Of a stretch of 64,000 bases of DNA, positions 30,584 to 39,368 are shown piece by piece. Location: positions 62,001-126,000 of the forward strand of contig CABYTL010000001.1 of the NCBI GenBank assembly GCA_902521805.1, written 5' to 3'. Position 1 is the stretch's first letter, and each line of letters opens with the position of its first letter. Source of the DNA: an uncultured Pelagibacteraceae bacterium (GTDB taxonomy: Bacteria; Pseudomonadota; Alphaproteobacteria; Pelagibacterales; Pelagibacteraceae). The notes beneath the pieces are model-generated. The model made no database searches and had not been told where the DNA came from. It worked only from the letters and a program-made list of their open reading frames with translations. A program made the position numbers and the translations under genes.

Positions 30584-31181
30584 AATTTTCAATTAAATTT
30601 TTATCTAATTCTTCATAATTTTGATCTTTTATTTTTTTAAGGTTAGTAACGCCCTTATCTTTTATCCCACAAGGTATAATTGCATTATATTTATCTAAAT
30701 TGTTACTAATATTTATCGAAAAACCATGATATGCTATCCATTTACTTACTCTTACACCTATGGCTGCTACTTTTTTTATTTTCGACTTATCATTAAACCA
30801 AATTCCAATATTTTTTTTATCTGCAAAAGTATTTATATTATAGAATTTAAGTGTATCTATTATTGTTTTTTCTATTAATGAAATGAATTTTCTTATGTCT
30901 TTGTTTCTTTTTTTTAAGTCAATGACAAAATAACATATTAATTGTCCTGGCCCATGATAGGTAATTTTTCCACCCCTATTACTTTTTAATATACTTATTG
31001 TTTTGTCTATAATCTCATTTTCCTTGTAGTTAGTACCTGCCGTATAAAGATCACGATGTTCTAATATCCAAATTAATTCGTCAGATTTCTTTTGATTAAT
31101 ATCCAATAATCTTCTCTCCATTAGATCTAGAGCATCTGTATATTTTACAGGTTTTTGGGACTTTTTAATTTCTATATTCAT
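30561..31181 (-). CDS. lipB: Octanoyl-[acyl-carrier-protein]:protein N-octanoyltransferase LipB
   Basis: LipB (206 residues) moves octanoyl groups from ACP to lipoyl domains, the first step of lipoate synthesis. [13 protein letters not shown] (69-81) is the family signature. The catalytic pair is lysine 137 (KVAAIG) and cysteine 161 (IPCGI). Length is typical. The gene is convergent with the pseudouridine synthase gene (23-base overlap) and divergent from mgtE. Confidence 0.96.
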   Translation of the reverse strand: MNIEIKKSQKPVKYTDALDLMERRLLDINQKKSDELIWILEHRDLYTAGTNYKENEIIDKTISILKSNRGGKITYHGPGQLICYFVIDLKKRNKDIRKFISLIEKTIIDTLKFYNINTFADKKNIGIWFNDKSKIKKVAAIGVRVSKWIAYHGFSINISNNLDKYNAIIPCGIKDKGVTNLKKIKDQNYEELDKNLIENFISNLRN

Positions 31182-31241
31182 TTAAAAATTGTATTCTTTT
31201 TATTTTGTATTAAAAGATCCGTCAGAATAATAGGTAAATTT

Positions 31242-32615
31242 ATGACTTTAATTAAAAAAATCAAAGATAAAAAAGTCAATTTTGAATTTAATAAAGAATA
31301 TATAAAAGTTGTCACTGATAAAATTGCTAGTAATGACACATCTTTTATATCGAATTCTTTTAAGGAAATGCATCCTGCTGATGCTGCGGATATTATCGAG
31401 CATCTTAGTCAAAATGATAGAGAAAATTTAATAAAACTTAATAACTTTAAAATTGATCCAGAGGTATTTATTGAACTTAATGAGTCTGTACAAACTGAAA
31501 TAATAAAGTACTTATCTTCAGAGGCAATAGTTAGAATTCTTAAAAATTTAGAATCTGATGATGCTATTGCTATCTTAGAAAATGTAGCTGAGAAAGATAA
31601 AAATTCAATATTAAGCTTACTTCCTCCAAAAGATCGATTTGCACTTTTAGAAGGTCTTAGTTATCCAGAAGACAGTGCTGCAAGGATCATGCAAAGAGAG
31701 TTTACAGCAATACCTAGCAATTGGTCAGTAGGCCAAACCATAGATTACTTAAGAGAAAATAAAGATTTACCAGAGGAATTTTTAGAAATTTACATTGTAG
31801 ATGAAAATTTTAAACCTATTGGGGCTGTTCCGTCATCAAAAGTACTAAGAACCTCCAGAGATACTAAAATGTCATCCATTATGGATGATTCTATTTTTTT
31901 AGTTCCAGTGGATATGGACAGAGAAGAAGTCGGTAATTCATTTGAAAATTATGGATTAAATTCTGCGTGTGTTATAGACAAAAATAATAAATTAGTTGGA
32001 ATGATAACATCAGATGATGTTCTGACTGTATTAAAAGAAGAAGCTGAAGAAGATGCATTGAGATTAGCTGGGGTAGGAGATGAAGAAATTACTGACGGAG
32101 TTTTAGTCAAGACAAAAAGAAGATTTAATTGGTTATTACTAAATTTATTTACAGCATTCCTTGCAACTTGGTGCATAAGTTTATTTGGAGCAACTATACA
32201 ACAAATGGTAGTTCTTGCATTTTTGATGCCAATCGTTGCATCAATGGGCGGTAATGCGGGTATGCAAACTTTAGCCGTGACTGTAAGAACTCTAGCAACA
32301 AATGATCTGACTAAGAATAATTTTAATCAGAATATTTTAAAAGAATTTAATATTGGCATTTTAAATGGTATAATATTTGCAATAATAAGTTCTATAATTG
32401 TTCAAATTTGGTTTCAAGATTCACAGTTATCTTTAATAATTTCAATTTCAATGGTCATAACGATGATAGTTGCAGGCTTATTTGGAATCGTAGTTCCGGT
32501 AACTTTAAAAAAAATGAAAATTGACCCAGCAATAGCCTCTAGTGTTTTCGTAACAACGATAACAGACGTGATAGGTTTTGTTTCTTTCTTAGGAGTTGGT
32601 GCTTATTTTTTATAA
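31242..32615 (+). CDS. mgtE: Magnesium transporter MgtE
   Basis: MgtE (457 residues) is a dimeric magnesium channel gated by cytosolic magnesium. It has an N-terminal helical domain (MHPADAADIIEHL), two CBS domains (about residues 140-260) and five C-terminal helices. MPIVASMGGNAGMQTLAV and SSVFVTTITDVIGF are pore signatures. I choose ATG 31242 (MTLIKKIKDKK); an in-frame ATG at 31155 would overlap the lipB start and add unrelated residues. The 3' end overlaps panC by six bases. Confidence 0.95.
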   Translation: MTLIKKIKDKKVNFEFNKEYIKVVTDKIASNDTSFISNSFKEMHPADAADIIEHLSQNDRENLIKLNNFKIDPEVFIELNESVQTEIIKYLSSEAIVRILKNLESDDAIAILENVAEKDKNSILSLLPPKDRFALLEGLSYPEDSAARIMQREFTAIPSNWSVGQTIDYLRENKDLPEEFLEIYIVDENFKPIGAVPSSKVLRTSRDTKMSSIMDDSIFLVPVDMDREEVGNSFENYGLNSACVIDKNNKLVGMITSDDVLTVLKEEAEEDALRLAGVGDEEITDGVLVKTKRRFNWLLLNLFTAFLATWCISLFGATIQQMVVLAFLMPIVASMGGNAGMQTLAVTVRTLATNDLTKNNFNQNILKEFNIGILNGIIFAIISSIIVQIWFQDSQLSLIISISMVITMIVAGLFGIVVPVTLKKMKIDPAIASSVFVTTITDVIGFVSFLGVGAYFL

Positions 32616-33422
32616 ATTATCAATTAATCTTACTTCATCAATATAAAAAGCAATAAAAATTTTTGAATTTTTTTTTGTGTCTGACTTTTTTAAATCTTTT
32701 AGATTTCTAAATTCTAAATATTCAATTTTAATTCCATAGTTTTGCATTAATTCTTCAGATTTCTTTTTAAGATATCTATTTATATTAATAGACTGAGATA
32801 ATGTCTTTTTTAGTTTTTTTAAATCTTTTATCAACATGGATGTTTTAAATAATGAATCTGTAGTCAACTTAATATTTCTCGAAGAAAGTGCAACTGATTG
32901 ATTATTTCTTATTGTTTTACATTTTATTGTTTGTGTAGAATATTTTTTCTCTAGAAATTTCTTAACTAAATAGTATTGCTGATAATCCTTTTGACCCATG
33001 TAAATTTTTTTTGGGTTAATCATGTTAACAAGTCTATCCATTACATCTAATACACCTTCAAAATGGCCTTTTCTGAATTTTGCACATAAAATTATATCCT
33101 TTTTTTTCAACTTAATTTTTCTTTTTCTTTTAAATTTGTAAATATCATTAATTTTTGGGATAAAAACAAAGTCAACCTTTAACTTTCTTAATATATTTAA
33201 ATCTTTTTTAATATTATTCGGATAACTTTTGAAATCATCTTTATTATTGAATTGTGTAGGATTTACAAAAATACTTACTATTGTTTTTTTACACTCTTTC
33301 AATGATCTTAATATTAAAAACTCATGGCCTTTATGAATACTGCCCATTGTGGGTACGTGTCCTAAACCTTCAATTTTTTTTAATTCTTTTTTGAGTTTTG
33401 TGCTATTTAATAGAATTTTCAT
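32610..33422 (-). CDS. panC: Pantothenate synthetase
   Basis: PanC (270 residues) joins pantoate and beta-alanine with ATP to form pantothenate for coenzyme A. VPTMGSIHKGHEFLI carries the HxGH-type nucleotide motif (KGH in place of EGH). FVNPTQFNNKDDF, the RKGHFEGVLDVMDRL segment, GQKDYQQY and ALSSRN follow in the usual order. The protein is very lysine-rich and slightly short (family about 280). It is convergent with mgtE and divergent from galU, only 34 bases away. Confidence 0.93.
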   Translation of the reverse strand: MKILLNSTKLKKELKKIEGLGHVPTMGSIHKGHEFLILRSLKECKKTIVSIFVNPTQFNNKDDFKSYPNNIKKDLNILRKLKVDFVFIPKINDIYKFKRKRKIKLKKKDIILCAKFRKGHFEGVLDVMDRLVNMINPKKIYMGQKDYQQYYLVKKFLEKKYSTQTIKCKTIRNNQSVALSSRNIKLTTDSLFKTSMLIKDLKKLKKTLSQSININRYLKKKSEELMQNYGIKIEYLEFRNLKDLKKSDTKKNSKIFIAFYIDEVRLIDNL

Positions 33423-33456
33423 TTGTATTAGTTATTTTAATAAGTAAAACATTTAC

Positions 33457-34272
33457 ATGATTAAACAAGCAATTATTCCTCTTGCAGGCTTAGGAACCAG
33501 ATTGTTACCATTGACGAGTGTTTTTGCAAAAGAATTGTTACCAATTAATGGTAAACCTGGGATAGAGTATATTTTAGAAGAATGTATAGACTCAGGTATA
33601 AAAGAAATAATTTTTATAATATCTCAGAAAAAAAAAATAATTAAGAAATATTTTTATAACGATCAATTTTACAAAAAGATCATTAAGAAAAAAAAGGACA
33701 ATAGAATTATAAGTGAATATAAGAAAATATTGAGATATAAAAAAATGATAAAATTTGTATATCAAAACAAACCTTTGGGGACTGGTGATGCTGTTTTAAA
33801 GACAAAAAAATATATTAAGAATAAATATTTTCTAATGTTATTACCTGACGATTTGATAATAAAAAAAAACTGCTCTAAATCAATGATTAAAATTCATAAA
33901 AAATTTAATTCATCTGTCATGGCTAGTATGACTGTAAAAAAAGAGTCCGTATCGCGTTGGGGTATATTTAAATTTAAAAAACACTTAGATAAACAAAATT
34001 CATTAATTGATGATGTAATTGAAAAACCTTCAATTAAAAAAGCTCCGTCGAATAAAGCAGTAATAGGAAGATATATATTACCTAAAAAAATTTTTACAGT
34101 ATTATCAAAACAAAAACCTGGTAAAGGTGGAGAAATTCATATTACAGATGCTATACAATCTTTGATAAATAATAACGAAAATTTTATTGCCCATAGATTT
34201 TCAGGTAAATACTTAGATTGTGGTACAATGAACGGTTACATTAAATCAACTTTAAAGATTTCAAAATTATGA
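33457..34272 (+). CDS. galU: UTP--glucose-1-phosphate uridylyltransferase
   Basis: GalU (271 residues) makes UDP-glucose from glucose 1-phosphate and UTP. The nucleotide-binding start AIIPLAGLGTRLLP, the lysine in AKELLPI, and GTGDAVLKTK fit the GalU family. IGRYILPKKIF and GEIHITDAIQSL are also typical. The last four bases (ATGA) overlap the next gene, which oxidises UDP-glucose, so the two form a two-step route to UDP-glucuronate. Confidence 0.93.
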   Translation: MIKQAIIPLAGLGTRLLPLTSVFAKELLPINGKPGIEYILEECIDSGIKEIIFIISQKKKIIKKYFYNDQFYKKIIKKKKDNRIISEYKKILRYKKMIKFVYQNKPLGTGDAVLKTKKYIKNKYFLMLLPDDLIIKKNCSKSMIKIHKKFNSSVMASMTVKKESVSRWGIFKFKKHLDKQNSLIDDVIEKPSIKKAPSNKAVIGRYILPKKIFTVLSKQKPGKGGEIHITDAIQSLINNNENFIAHRFSGKYLDCGTMNGYIKSTLKISKL

Positions 34273-35567
34273 AACTTTGCATGATAGGCACTGGTTATGT
34301 AGGACTTGTAAGTGGTGTTTGTTTCTCAGATTTGGGAAATACTGTATATTGTGTTGATAAAAATAAAGATAAAATTGACTCACTAAATAAAGGTAAAATA
34401 CCTATATATGAACCTGGTTTAGAAGAGATTCTAAAAAGAAATTTCAAGTCGAAGAGGTTATTTTTTACAACTGATTTAAAAAAAGCTGTTTACAAGTCAG
34501 ACATTATATTTATTTGTGTTGGAACACCTACAAGAAAAAATAGCAATTCCGCGGATCTAAAATATGTATTTGCTGTTGCCAATCAATTAAAAAAAATTAT
34601 ATCAAAGTATAAAATAATAATAACTAAATCCACTGTACCAGTAACTACAGGTGACAAAATTGAAAAAATTTTAATTAAACTTAAAAAACGAAAACTAGTA
34701 GATATTGTTTCAAATCCTGAATTTTTAAGAGAAGGTGAGGCTATAAGAGATTTTATTTATCCAGATAGGGTTGTTGTAGGTACTGACAGCAAAAAGGCAA
34801 ATCATGTTTTGAAATCATTATATTTACCAATTATTAAAAAAACTAGCAGATATTTTAGTACATCTAGAAGAGGTGCTGAAATGATCAAATATGCTTCTAA
34901 CGCTTTTTTGGCAACAAAAATTTCATATATAAATGAATTGGCAAATCTATGTGAAAAAACAAATGTGGATATTAAAGATGTTTCATTTGGAATGGGATCA
35001 GATGATAGAATTGGAGAAAGATTTTTAAGAGCAGGACCAGCTTATGGAGGATCTTGTTTTCCAAAAGATACAAGAGCTTTAATTGATACAGCAAATAAAT
35101 TTAAAATAGATCTATCAATTGTTAAAAATGTGGTAAAATCTAATGAAAAAAGAAAAATATTATTAACTCATAAAGTAGAAAAAATCTTAAATAAGAAATT
35201 AAAAAATAAATTGATTACTTTTTTGGGTGTTACATTCAAGCCTAATACAGATGATATGAGAGAAGCTTCTAGTGTACCTATGATAAATTATTTGAGTAAA
35301 AAAAAGTGTAAAATAAAATATTTTGATCCATCAGGTGAAAAAAAAGAACTTAAAAAAATTAAGAATGTTAAGTATTGTAAAAATATTTCAACAGCATGCC
35401 TAAAAAGCGATCTAATAATAATACATACTGAATGGAATGTTTTTAAATTATTGAATTTTAAAAAACTAGTAAAAAAGAAAAATTTTTCAATTTATGACAT
35501 GAGAAATATATATTCTCCTATCAAAATGAAACGAATGAAAATTAATTATTTTGGTGTTGGTCGCTAA
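34269..35567 (+). CDS. ugd: UDP-glucose 6-dehydrogenase
   Basis: This 432-residue NAD-dependent enzyme oxidises UDP-glucose to UDP-glucuronate. The Rossmann motif GTGYVG is at residues 7-12, and the catalytic cysteine is in YGGSCFPKDT near residue 262. The GVTFKPNTDDMREASS segment opens the UDP-binding C-terminal domain. It overlaps galU by four bases. No glycosyltransferase or epimerase is adjacent, so the acceptor for glucuronate is elsewhere. It ends two bases before the convergent RidA-family gene. Confidence 0.95.
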   Translation: MKLCMIGTGYVGLVSGVCFSDLGNTVYCVDKNKDKIDSLNKGKIPIYEPGLEEILKRNFKSKRLFFTTDLKKAVYKSDIIFICVGTPTRKNSNSADLKYVFAVANQLKKIISKYKIIITKSTVPVTTGDKIEKILIKLKKRKLVDIVSNPEFLREGEAIRDFIYPDRVVVGTDSKKANHVLKSLYLPIIKKTSRYFSTSRRGAEMIKYASNAFLATKISYINELANLCEKTNVDIKDVSFGMGSDDRIGERFLRAGPAYGGSCFPKDTRALIDTANKFKIDLSIVKNVVKSNEKRKILLTHKVEKILNKKLKNKLITFLGVTFKPNTDDMREASSVPMINYLSKKKCKIKYFDPSGEKKELKKIKNVKYCKNISTACLKSDLIIIHTEWNVFKLLNFKKLVKKKNFSIYDMRNIYSPIKMKRMKINYFGVGR

Positions 35568-35569
35568 TC

Positions 35570-36031
35570 TTATTTTAACTCAAAAATAGCATCTATCTCA
35601 ACTGCCACGCCAAGAGGTAAACTATTAGTGCTTACAGCAGCTCTGGTATGCATTCCAATTTCACCAAAAACTGAAACCATTAAATCAGAAGCTCCGTTAA
35701 TTACTTTTGGTTGTTCAGTGAATGAATCAGTAGAATTTACAAAGCCTGTTAATTTTATACACGATTTTATTTTTGATAAATCTCCTTTGCATGCTTTTTT
35801 TGCCTGAGCAATAATACTAAGACCACATCTTTTTGCAGCTTGATAAGCTTGGTCGACATCTAAATCTTTTCCAACTTTACCTTTAATTAATTCACTATTC
35901 TCATTAATTGAAATTTGTCCTGATATATAAAGTAATTTACCTATTATTTTGGTAGCTACATAATTACCAACCGGCGCTTTAGCTTCTGGTAATATTATAT
36001 TTAGTTCTTTGATTTTTTTTTCAGAACTCAT
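35570..36031 (-). CDS. RidA/YjgF/YER057c/UK114 family protein
   Basis: A 153-residue Rid-superfamily protein, longer than canonical RidA (about 128). The fold signatures LLYISGQISIN and MHTRAAVSTNSLPLGVAVEIDAIF are present; the arginine in the TRAAV segment matches the position that RidA uses on reactive enamine/imine intermediates. Whether this subgroup has that deaminase activity is uncertain. It is the last gene of the minus-strand run after topA and the small lipoprotein gene, 11 bases after the latter. Confidence 0.85.
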   Translation of the reverse strand: MSSEKKIKELNIILPEAKAPVGNYVATKIIGKLLYISGQISINENSELIKGKVGKDLDVDQAYQAAKRCGLSIIAQAKKACKGDLSKIKSCIKLTGFVNSTDSFTEQPKVINGASDLMVSVFGEIGMHTRAAVSTNSLPLGVAVEIDAIFELK

Positions 36032-36042
36032 TTTAAGATAAT

Positions 36043-36177
36043 TTAATCTTTTTTACAAAAAACGTCTGCTAGAGTATCTTTTTCACCTGTACATGCTTTT
36101 CTTTTTGGCATCTTATCTTTCAAGCCTGCACAACTAGTTAAAACTAAAATTAGCAATATAGCTGAAATTTTTTTCAT
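36043..36177 (-). CDS. Small predicted lipoprotein (44 residues)
   Basis: A short minus-strand frame encodes a 44-residue protein starting MKKISAILLILVLTSCAG: a basic N-terminus, a hydrophobic stretch and a lipobox LTSC with the lipidated cysteine at residue 16. The mature part is about 29 residues, charged, with two more cysteines (residues 29 and 41). Its ATG overlaps the topA stop codon (TAATG), a strong sign of coupled translation, and RidA follows 11 bases later. No family was recognised. It fills an otherwise empty stretch, which supports its being real. Confidence 0.7.
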   Translation of the reverse strand: MKKISAILLILVLTSCAGLKDKMPKRKACTGEKDTLADVFCKKD

Positions 36178-38750
36178 TATTTTTTCCTATTTTTATTTTT
36201 TTTATTTTTATCGTATTCTCTTCTTTTCTCAATTAAAATCAATGCTTCCTCCATAGAGAGTTCTGTTGGGTCTTTTTCTTCTGGAATCGTTGCATTTAAA
36301 GATTTGTATTTAATATAAGGTCCGTATTGTCCTTTCATAACTCTTACTGATTTTTTATCTTCTGGATGTTCTCCTAAATCTTTTATAATTGACGAAGACA
36401 TTCTTCCCGGTTTAGCTTCTGCTATAAGAATTATAGCTCTGTTCAAACCTATACTAAAAATTTCCTCTACATTTTCTAATCTTGCAGATTTATTTTCACA
36501 TTTTAAATATGGTCCAAATCTTCCAGTATTTAGGGTGATTTCTTTTTGATTTTCTGGATTAATTCCTAGAGATTTAGGAAGTGAACATAAAAATTTTGCT
36601 TTATCAATGTCAATTCTGTTTAACTCTATACCCTTAGGAATAGATACATTTTTAATTAACTCATTTACATCTGTTTTAGTTTTCTTTTTTTTCTTAGGCT
36701 TTATTTCTTCAGTATTATCATTTAATAATTTTTCATATTGAAGATATGGTCCAAATCTTCCATTTTTTAAAAAAATATCGTTTCCATTTTCATGTTTGCC
36801 AATAAATTTTGGTTCTGCTAATTGAGATTGAGCTGCTGCTTTTGCTTTAGATAATGGTCTTGTAAATTTACATTCAGGATAATTTGAACAACCAATAAAA
36901 GCTCCTCCTCTAAAACTATTTTTTAAACTAAGAGATCCTGTTTCACATAATTGGCATTTTCTAACAGCTTTACCATCTGCGTCTTTATCAAAAATTAAAG
37001 TACCCAAACTATCATTTAACAAATCTAAAACTTCTCTCGTTCTTTTTTCTTTAACTTCAGAAACATTAATATTAAAATCTTTCCAAAACATTTCCAAAAC
37101 TTTTATCCAACTTTCTTTACCTGATGTAATTTCATCCAGTTGATCTTCTAATCCAGCTGTAAAATTATAATCAACATATTTAGAAAATAATTTCTCTAAA
37201 AACGCTGAAATAAGCTTACCTCTATCCGTAGGAAAAAATCTTTTATTAACTATTTCAGCATATCCTCTATTAGCTATTGTTGAAATTATACTCGCATATG
37301 TTGATGGTCTTCCTATGCCAAGTTCTTCTAATTTTTTGACTAGACTAGCTTCTGAGTATCTTGGAGGTGGTTGTGTAAAATGCTGTTCATCAACAAGTGA
37401 CTCAATGTTAATTGGCCCTTTTGACATTTCTGGAAGTATTTCCTCATCATCATCTTTATTTGGATTTGGAAATACTTTCAAATATCCATCAAATTTTAAA
37501 ACAGAACCACTTGTTTTACAGATTGTTTGATTATCTTCTGAAGAAATTGTAATTGTGTTTCTATCAAATTTTGCAGTTTCCATTTGAGAAGATAAGGCTC
37601 GACTCCAAATTAAATTGTATAGTTTTTGTTGGTCTGGACTTAAATATTTTTTAACTGAATCAGGTGATCTAATAATATCTGTAGGGCGAATAGCTTCATG
37701 AGCTTCTTGTGCATTTTTAGCTTTTTTGCCAGAATAATTTAAAGGATTTTCAGGTAAGTACTCTTTACCATATTTATTCTTTATGAAATTTCTAAAATCT
37801 AAAATTGCATCTGCAGATAAGTTTGTACCGTCTGTTCTCATGTAGGTAATTAAACCTATTGTTTCACCATCAATTTCAATACCTTGATATAATTTTTGTG
37901 CAATTTGCATTGTTCTTGAAGCACCAAAACCTAGTCTGCTTGAAGCAACTTGTTGAAGCGTAGAAGTTGTGAAAGGACCAGATGGATTCCTACTTACTAC
38001 TTTAGATGAAATATCAGTAATTTGAAATTTTTTATTTTTAATTTCTGAAATTGCAGTTTCTACATCATTTTTATTTTTAAAAGAAAATTTTTCTATTTTT
38101 ATTCCATTAAGTTGAGAGATGCTCGATGATATCTTATCATTTTTATCATTTTGAAAATTAACAGTTAATGTCCAAAACTCATCAGGCTCAAAAGACTCAA
38201 TTGCATGTTCACGTTCAGTAATTAATTTTAAAGCAACAGATTGAACTCTTCCGGCAGATTTAGAACCAGGTAGTTTTGTCCATAATATTGGTGAGATATT
38301 AAATCCAACCAAATAATCTAGTGCTCTTCTAGCCATATAAGCATCAACCAACAAAGGTTCAATTTGTCTTGGATTTTGAATTCCATGAGTTACCGCTTTT
38401 TTTGTTATTTCATTAAAAACAACTCTTTCAATTTCCTTGTCTTTTAAAAGTTTTTTTTCATTTAAATATTCTTTTACATGCCAAGCAATCGCTTCTCCTT
38501 CACGATCTGGGTCAGTAGCTAAAATAATCTTAGAGGATTCTTTTGCAGCATCTGTAATTTCTTTTAGATATTTTTTTGAAAAACTATCAACTTCCCATTC
38601 CATCTTAAAATTTTGATCTGGATCTACTGAACCATTTTTAGATGGTAAATCTCTTATATGACCATAGCTAGCTAAAACAGTATAGTTATCACCTAAATAT
38701 TTATTTATTGTTTTAGCTTTAGCAGGACTTTCAACAATGACCAGATTCAT
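36177..38750 (-). CDS. topA: DNA topoisomerase I
   Basis: TopA (857 residues) relaxes negative supercoils. The Toprim domain opens with NLVIVESPAKAKTI and has DPDREGEAIAWH; the catalytic tyrosine is in LITYMRTDGTN near residue 303. Downstream are one four-cysteine zinc ribbon (about 597-625) and C-terminal topoisomerase repeats marked by GRFGPYL-type motifs (three or more). The lysine-rich tail is typical. It is 37 bases after plsY; dprA, common between them in other alphaproteobacteria, is missing. Confidence 0.97.
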   Translation of the reverse strand: MNLVIVESPAKAKTINKYLGDNYTVLASYGHIRDLPSKNGSVDPDQNFKMEWEVDSFSKKYLKEITDAAKESSKIILATDPDREGEAIAWHVKEYLNEKKLLKDKEIERVVFNEITKKAVTHGIQNPRQIEPLLVDAYMARRALDYLVGFNISPILWTKLPGSKSAGRVQSVALKLITEREHAIESFEPDEFWTLTVNFQNDKNDKISSSISQLNGIKIEKFSFKNKNDVETAISEIKNKKFQITDISSKVVSRNPSGPFTTSTLQQVASSRLGFGASRTMQIAQKLYQGIEIDGETIGLITYMRTDGTNLSADAILDFRNFIKNKYGKEYLPENPLNYSGKKAKNAQEAHEAIRPTDIIRSPDSVKKYLSPDQQKLYNLIWSRALSSQMETAKFDRNTITISSEDNQTICKTSGSVLKFDGYLKVFPNPNKDDDEEILPEMSKGPINIESLVDEQHFTQPPPRYSEASLVKKLEELGIGRPSTYASIISTIANRGYAEIVNKRFFPTDRGKLISAFLEKLFSKYVDYNFTAGLEDQLDEITSGKESWIKVLEMFWKDFNINVSEVKEKRTREVLDLLNDSLGTLIFDKDADGKAVRKCQLCETGSLSLKNSFRGGAFIGCSNYPECKFTRPLSKAKAAAQSQLAEPKFIGKHENGNDIFLKNGRFGPYLQYEKLLNDNTEEIKPKKKKKTKTDVNELIKNVSIPKGIELNRIDIDKAKFLCSLPKSLGINPENQKEITLNTGRFGPYLKCENKSARLENVEEIFSIGLNRAIILIAEAKPGRMSSSIIKDLGEHPEDKKSVRVMKGQYGPYIKYKSLNATIPEEKDPTELSMEEALILIEKRREYDKNKKNKNRKK

Positions 38751-38787
38751 AATTTAACAAACTACTTAAAAGGGTCTGATAGTCAAA

Positions 38788-39366
38788 TTAATAAATTTTG
38801 GACTTACTTTCTTCTTTATTTTTCAGTCTTTTGATATTTTCTCTATGTGTGAAAAAAATCAAAACAAACATAATTATAAAAAAAATAACACTACCTATGT
38901 TACCTTTTATTAAAAGGTAGATAGGCACTGATAATGAAGCAATTATCGATGAAAGTGAAGAGTACTTAGAGATTAAAAATGTAATTATCCAGCATGATAT
39001 GAAAACAACGCCTAATAAAATGTTTATTGAAAATAATATTCCAACATAAGTAGCAACTCCTTTACCACCCTTAAACTTAAGCCAAATTGGAAATACATGT
39101 CCTAAAAAAGCACATAATGAAGCAATGTATATTAGTTCAGGAAAATTAACCTTAACATAAATCACAGGTATTATAGCTTTAATTATATCTAGCGCTAAGG
39201 TTAAATATCCAATTAGTTTATTTCCAGTTCTTAAGACATTTGTAGCACCAATATTACCCGAACCTATATCTCTAATATCTTTTTTTAAAAAAATTTTTGT
39301 TAAGATTAAACCAAATGGAACAGATCCCATTAGGTATGCTGCTATACCTACAATTAAGTATTCCAT
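38788..39366 (-). CDS. plsY: Acyl-phosphate:glycerol-3-phosphate acyltransferase PlsY
   Basis: PlsY (192 residues) is the membrane enzyme that acylates glycerol 3-phosphate to begin phospholipid synthesis. Its three cytosolic motifs are visible: GSVPFGLIL, DIGSGNIGATNVLR and FKGGKGVATYVG. Five or so hydrophobic segments span the protein. It starts two bases after the pyrC stop and precedes topA. Confidence 0.95.
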   Translation of the reverse strand: MEYLIVGIAAYLMGSVPFGLILTKIFLKKDIRDIGSGNIGATNVLRTGNKLIGYLTLALDIIKAIIPVIYVKVNFPELIYIASLCAFLGHVFPIWLKFKGGKGVATYVGILFSINILLGVVFISCWIITFLISKYSSLSSIIASLSVPIYLLIKGNIGSVIFFIIMFVLIFFTHRENIKRLKNKEESKSKIY

Positions 39367-39368
39367 TA

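Noticed and set aside
31155-31241. Upstream start for mgtE
   Set aside because: It would overlap the lipB start region and encode a hydrophobic stretch not found in MgtE.
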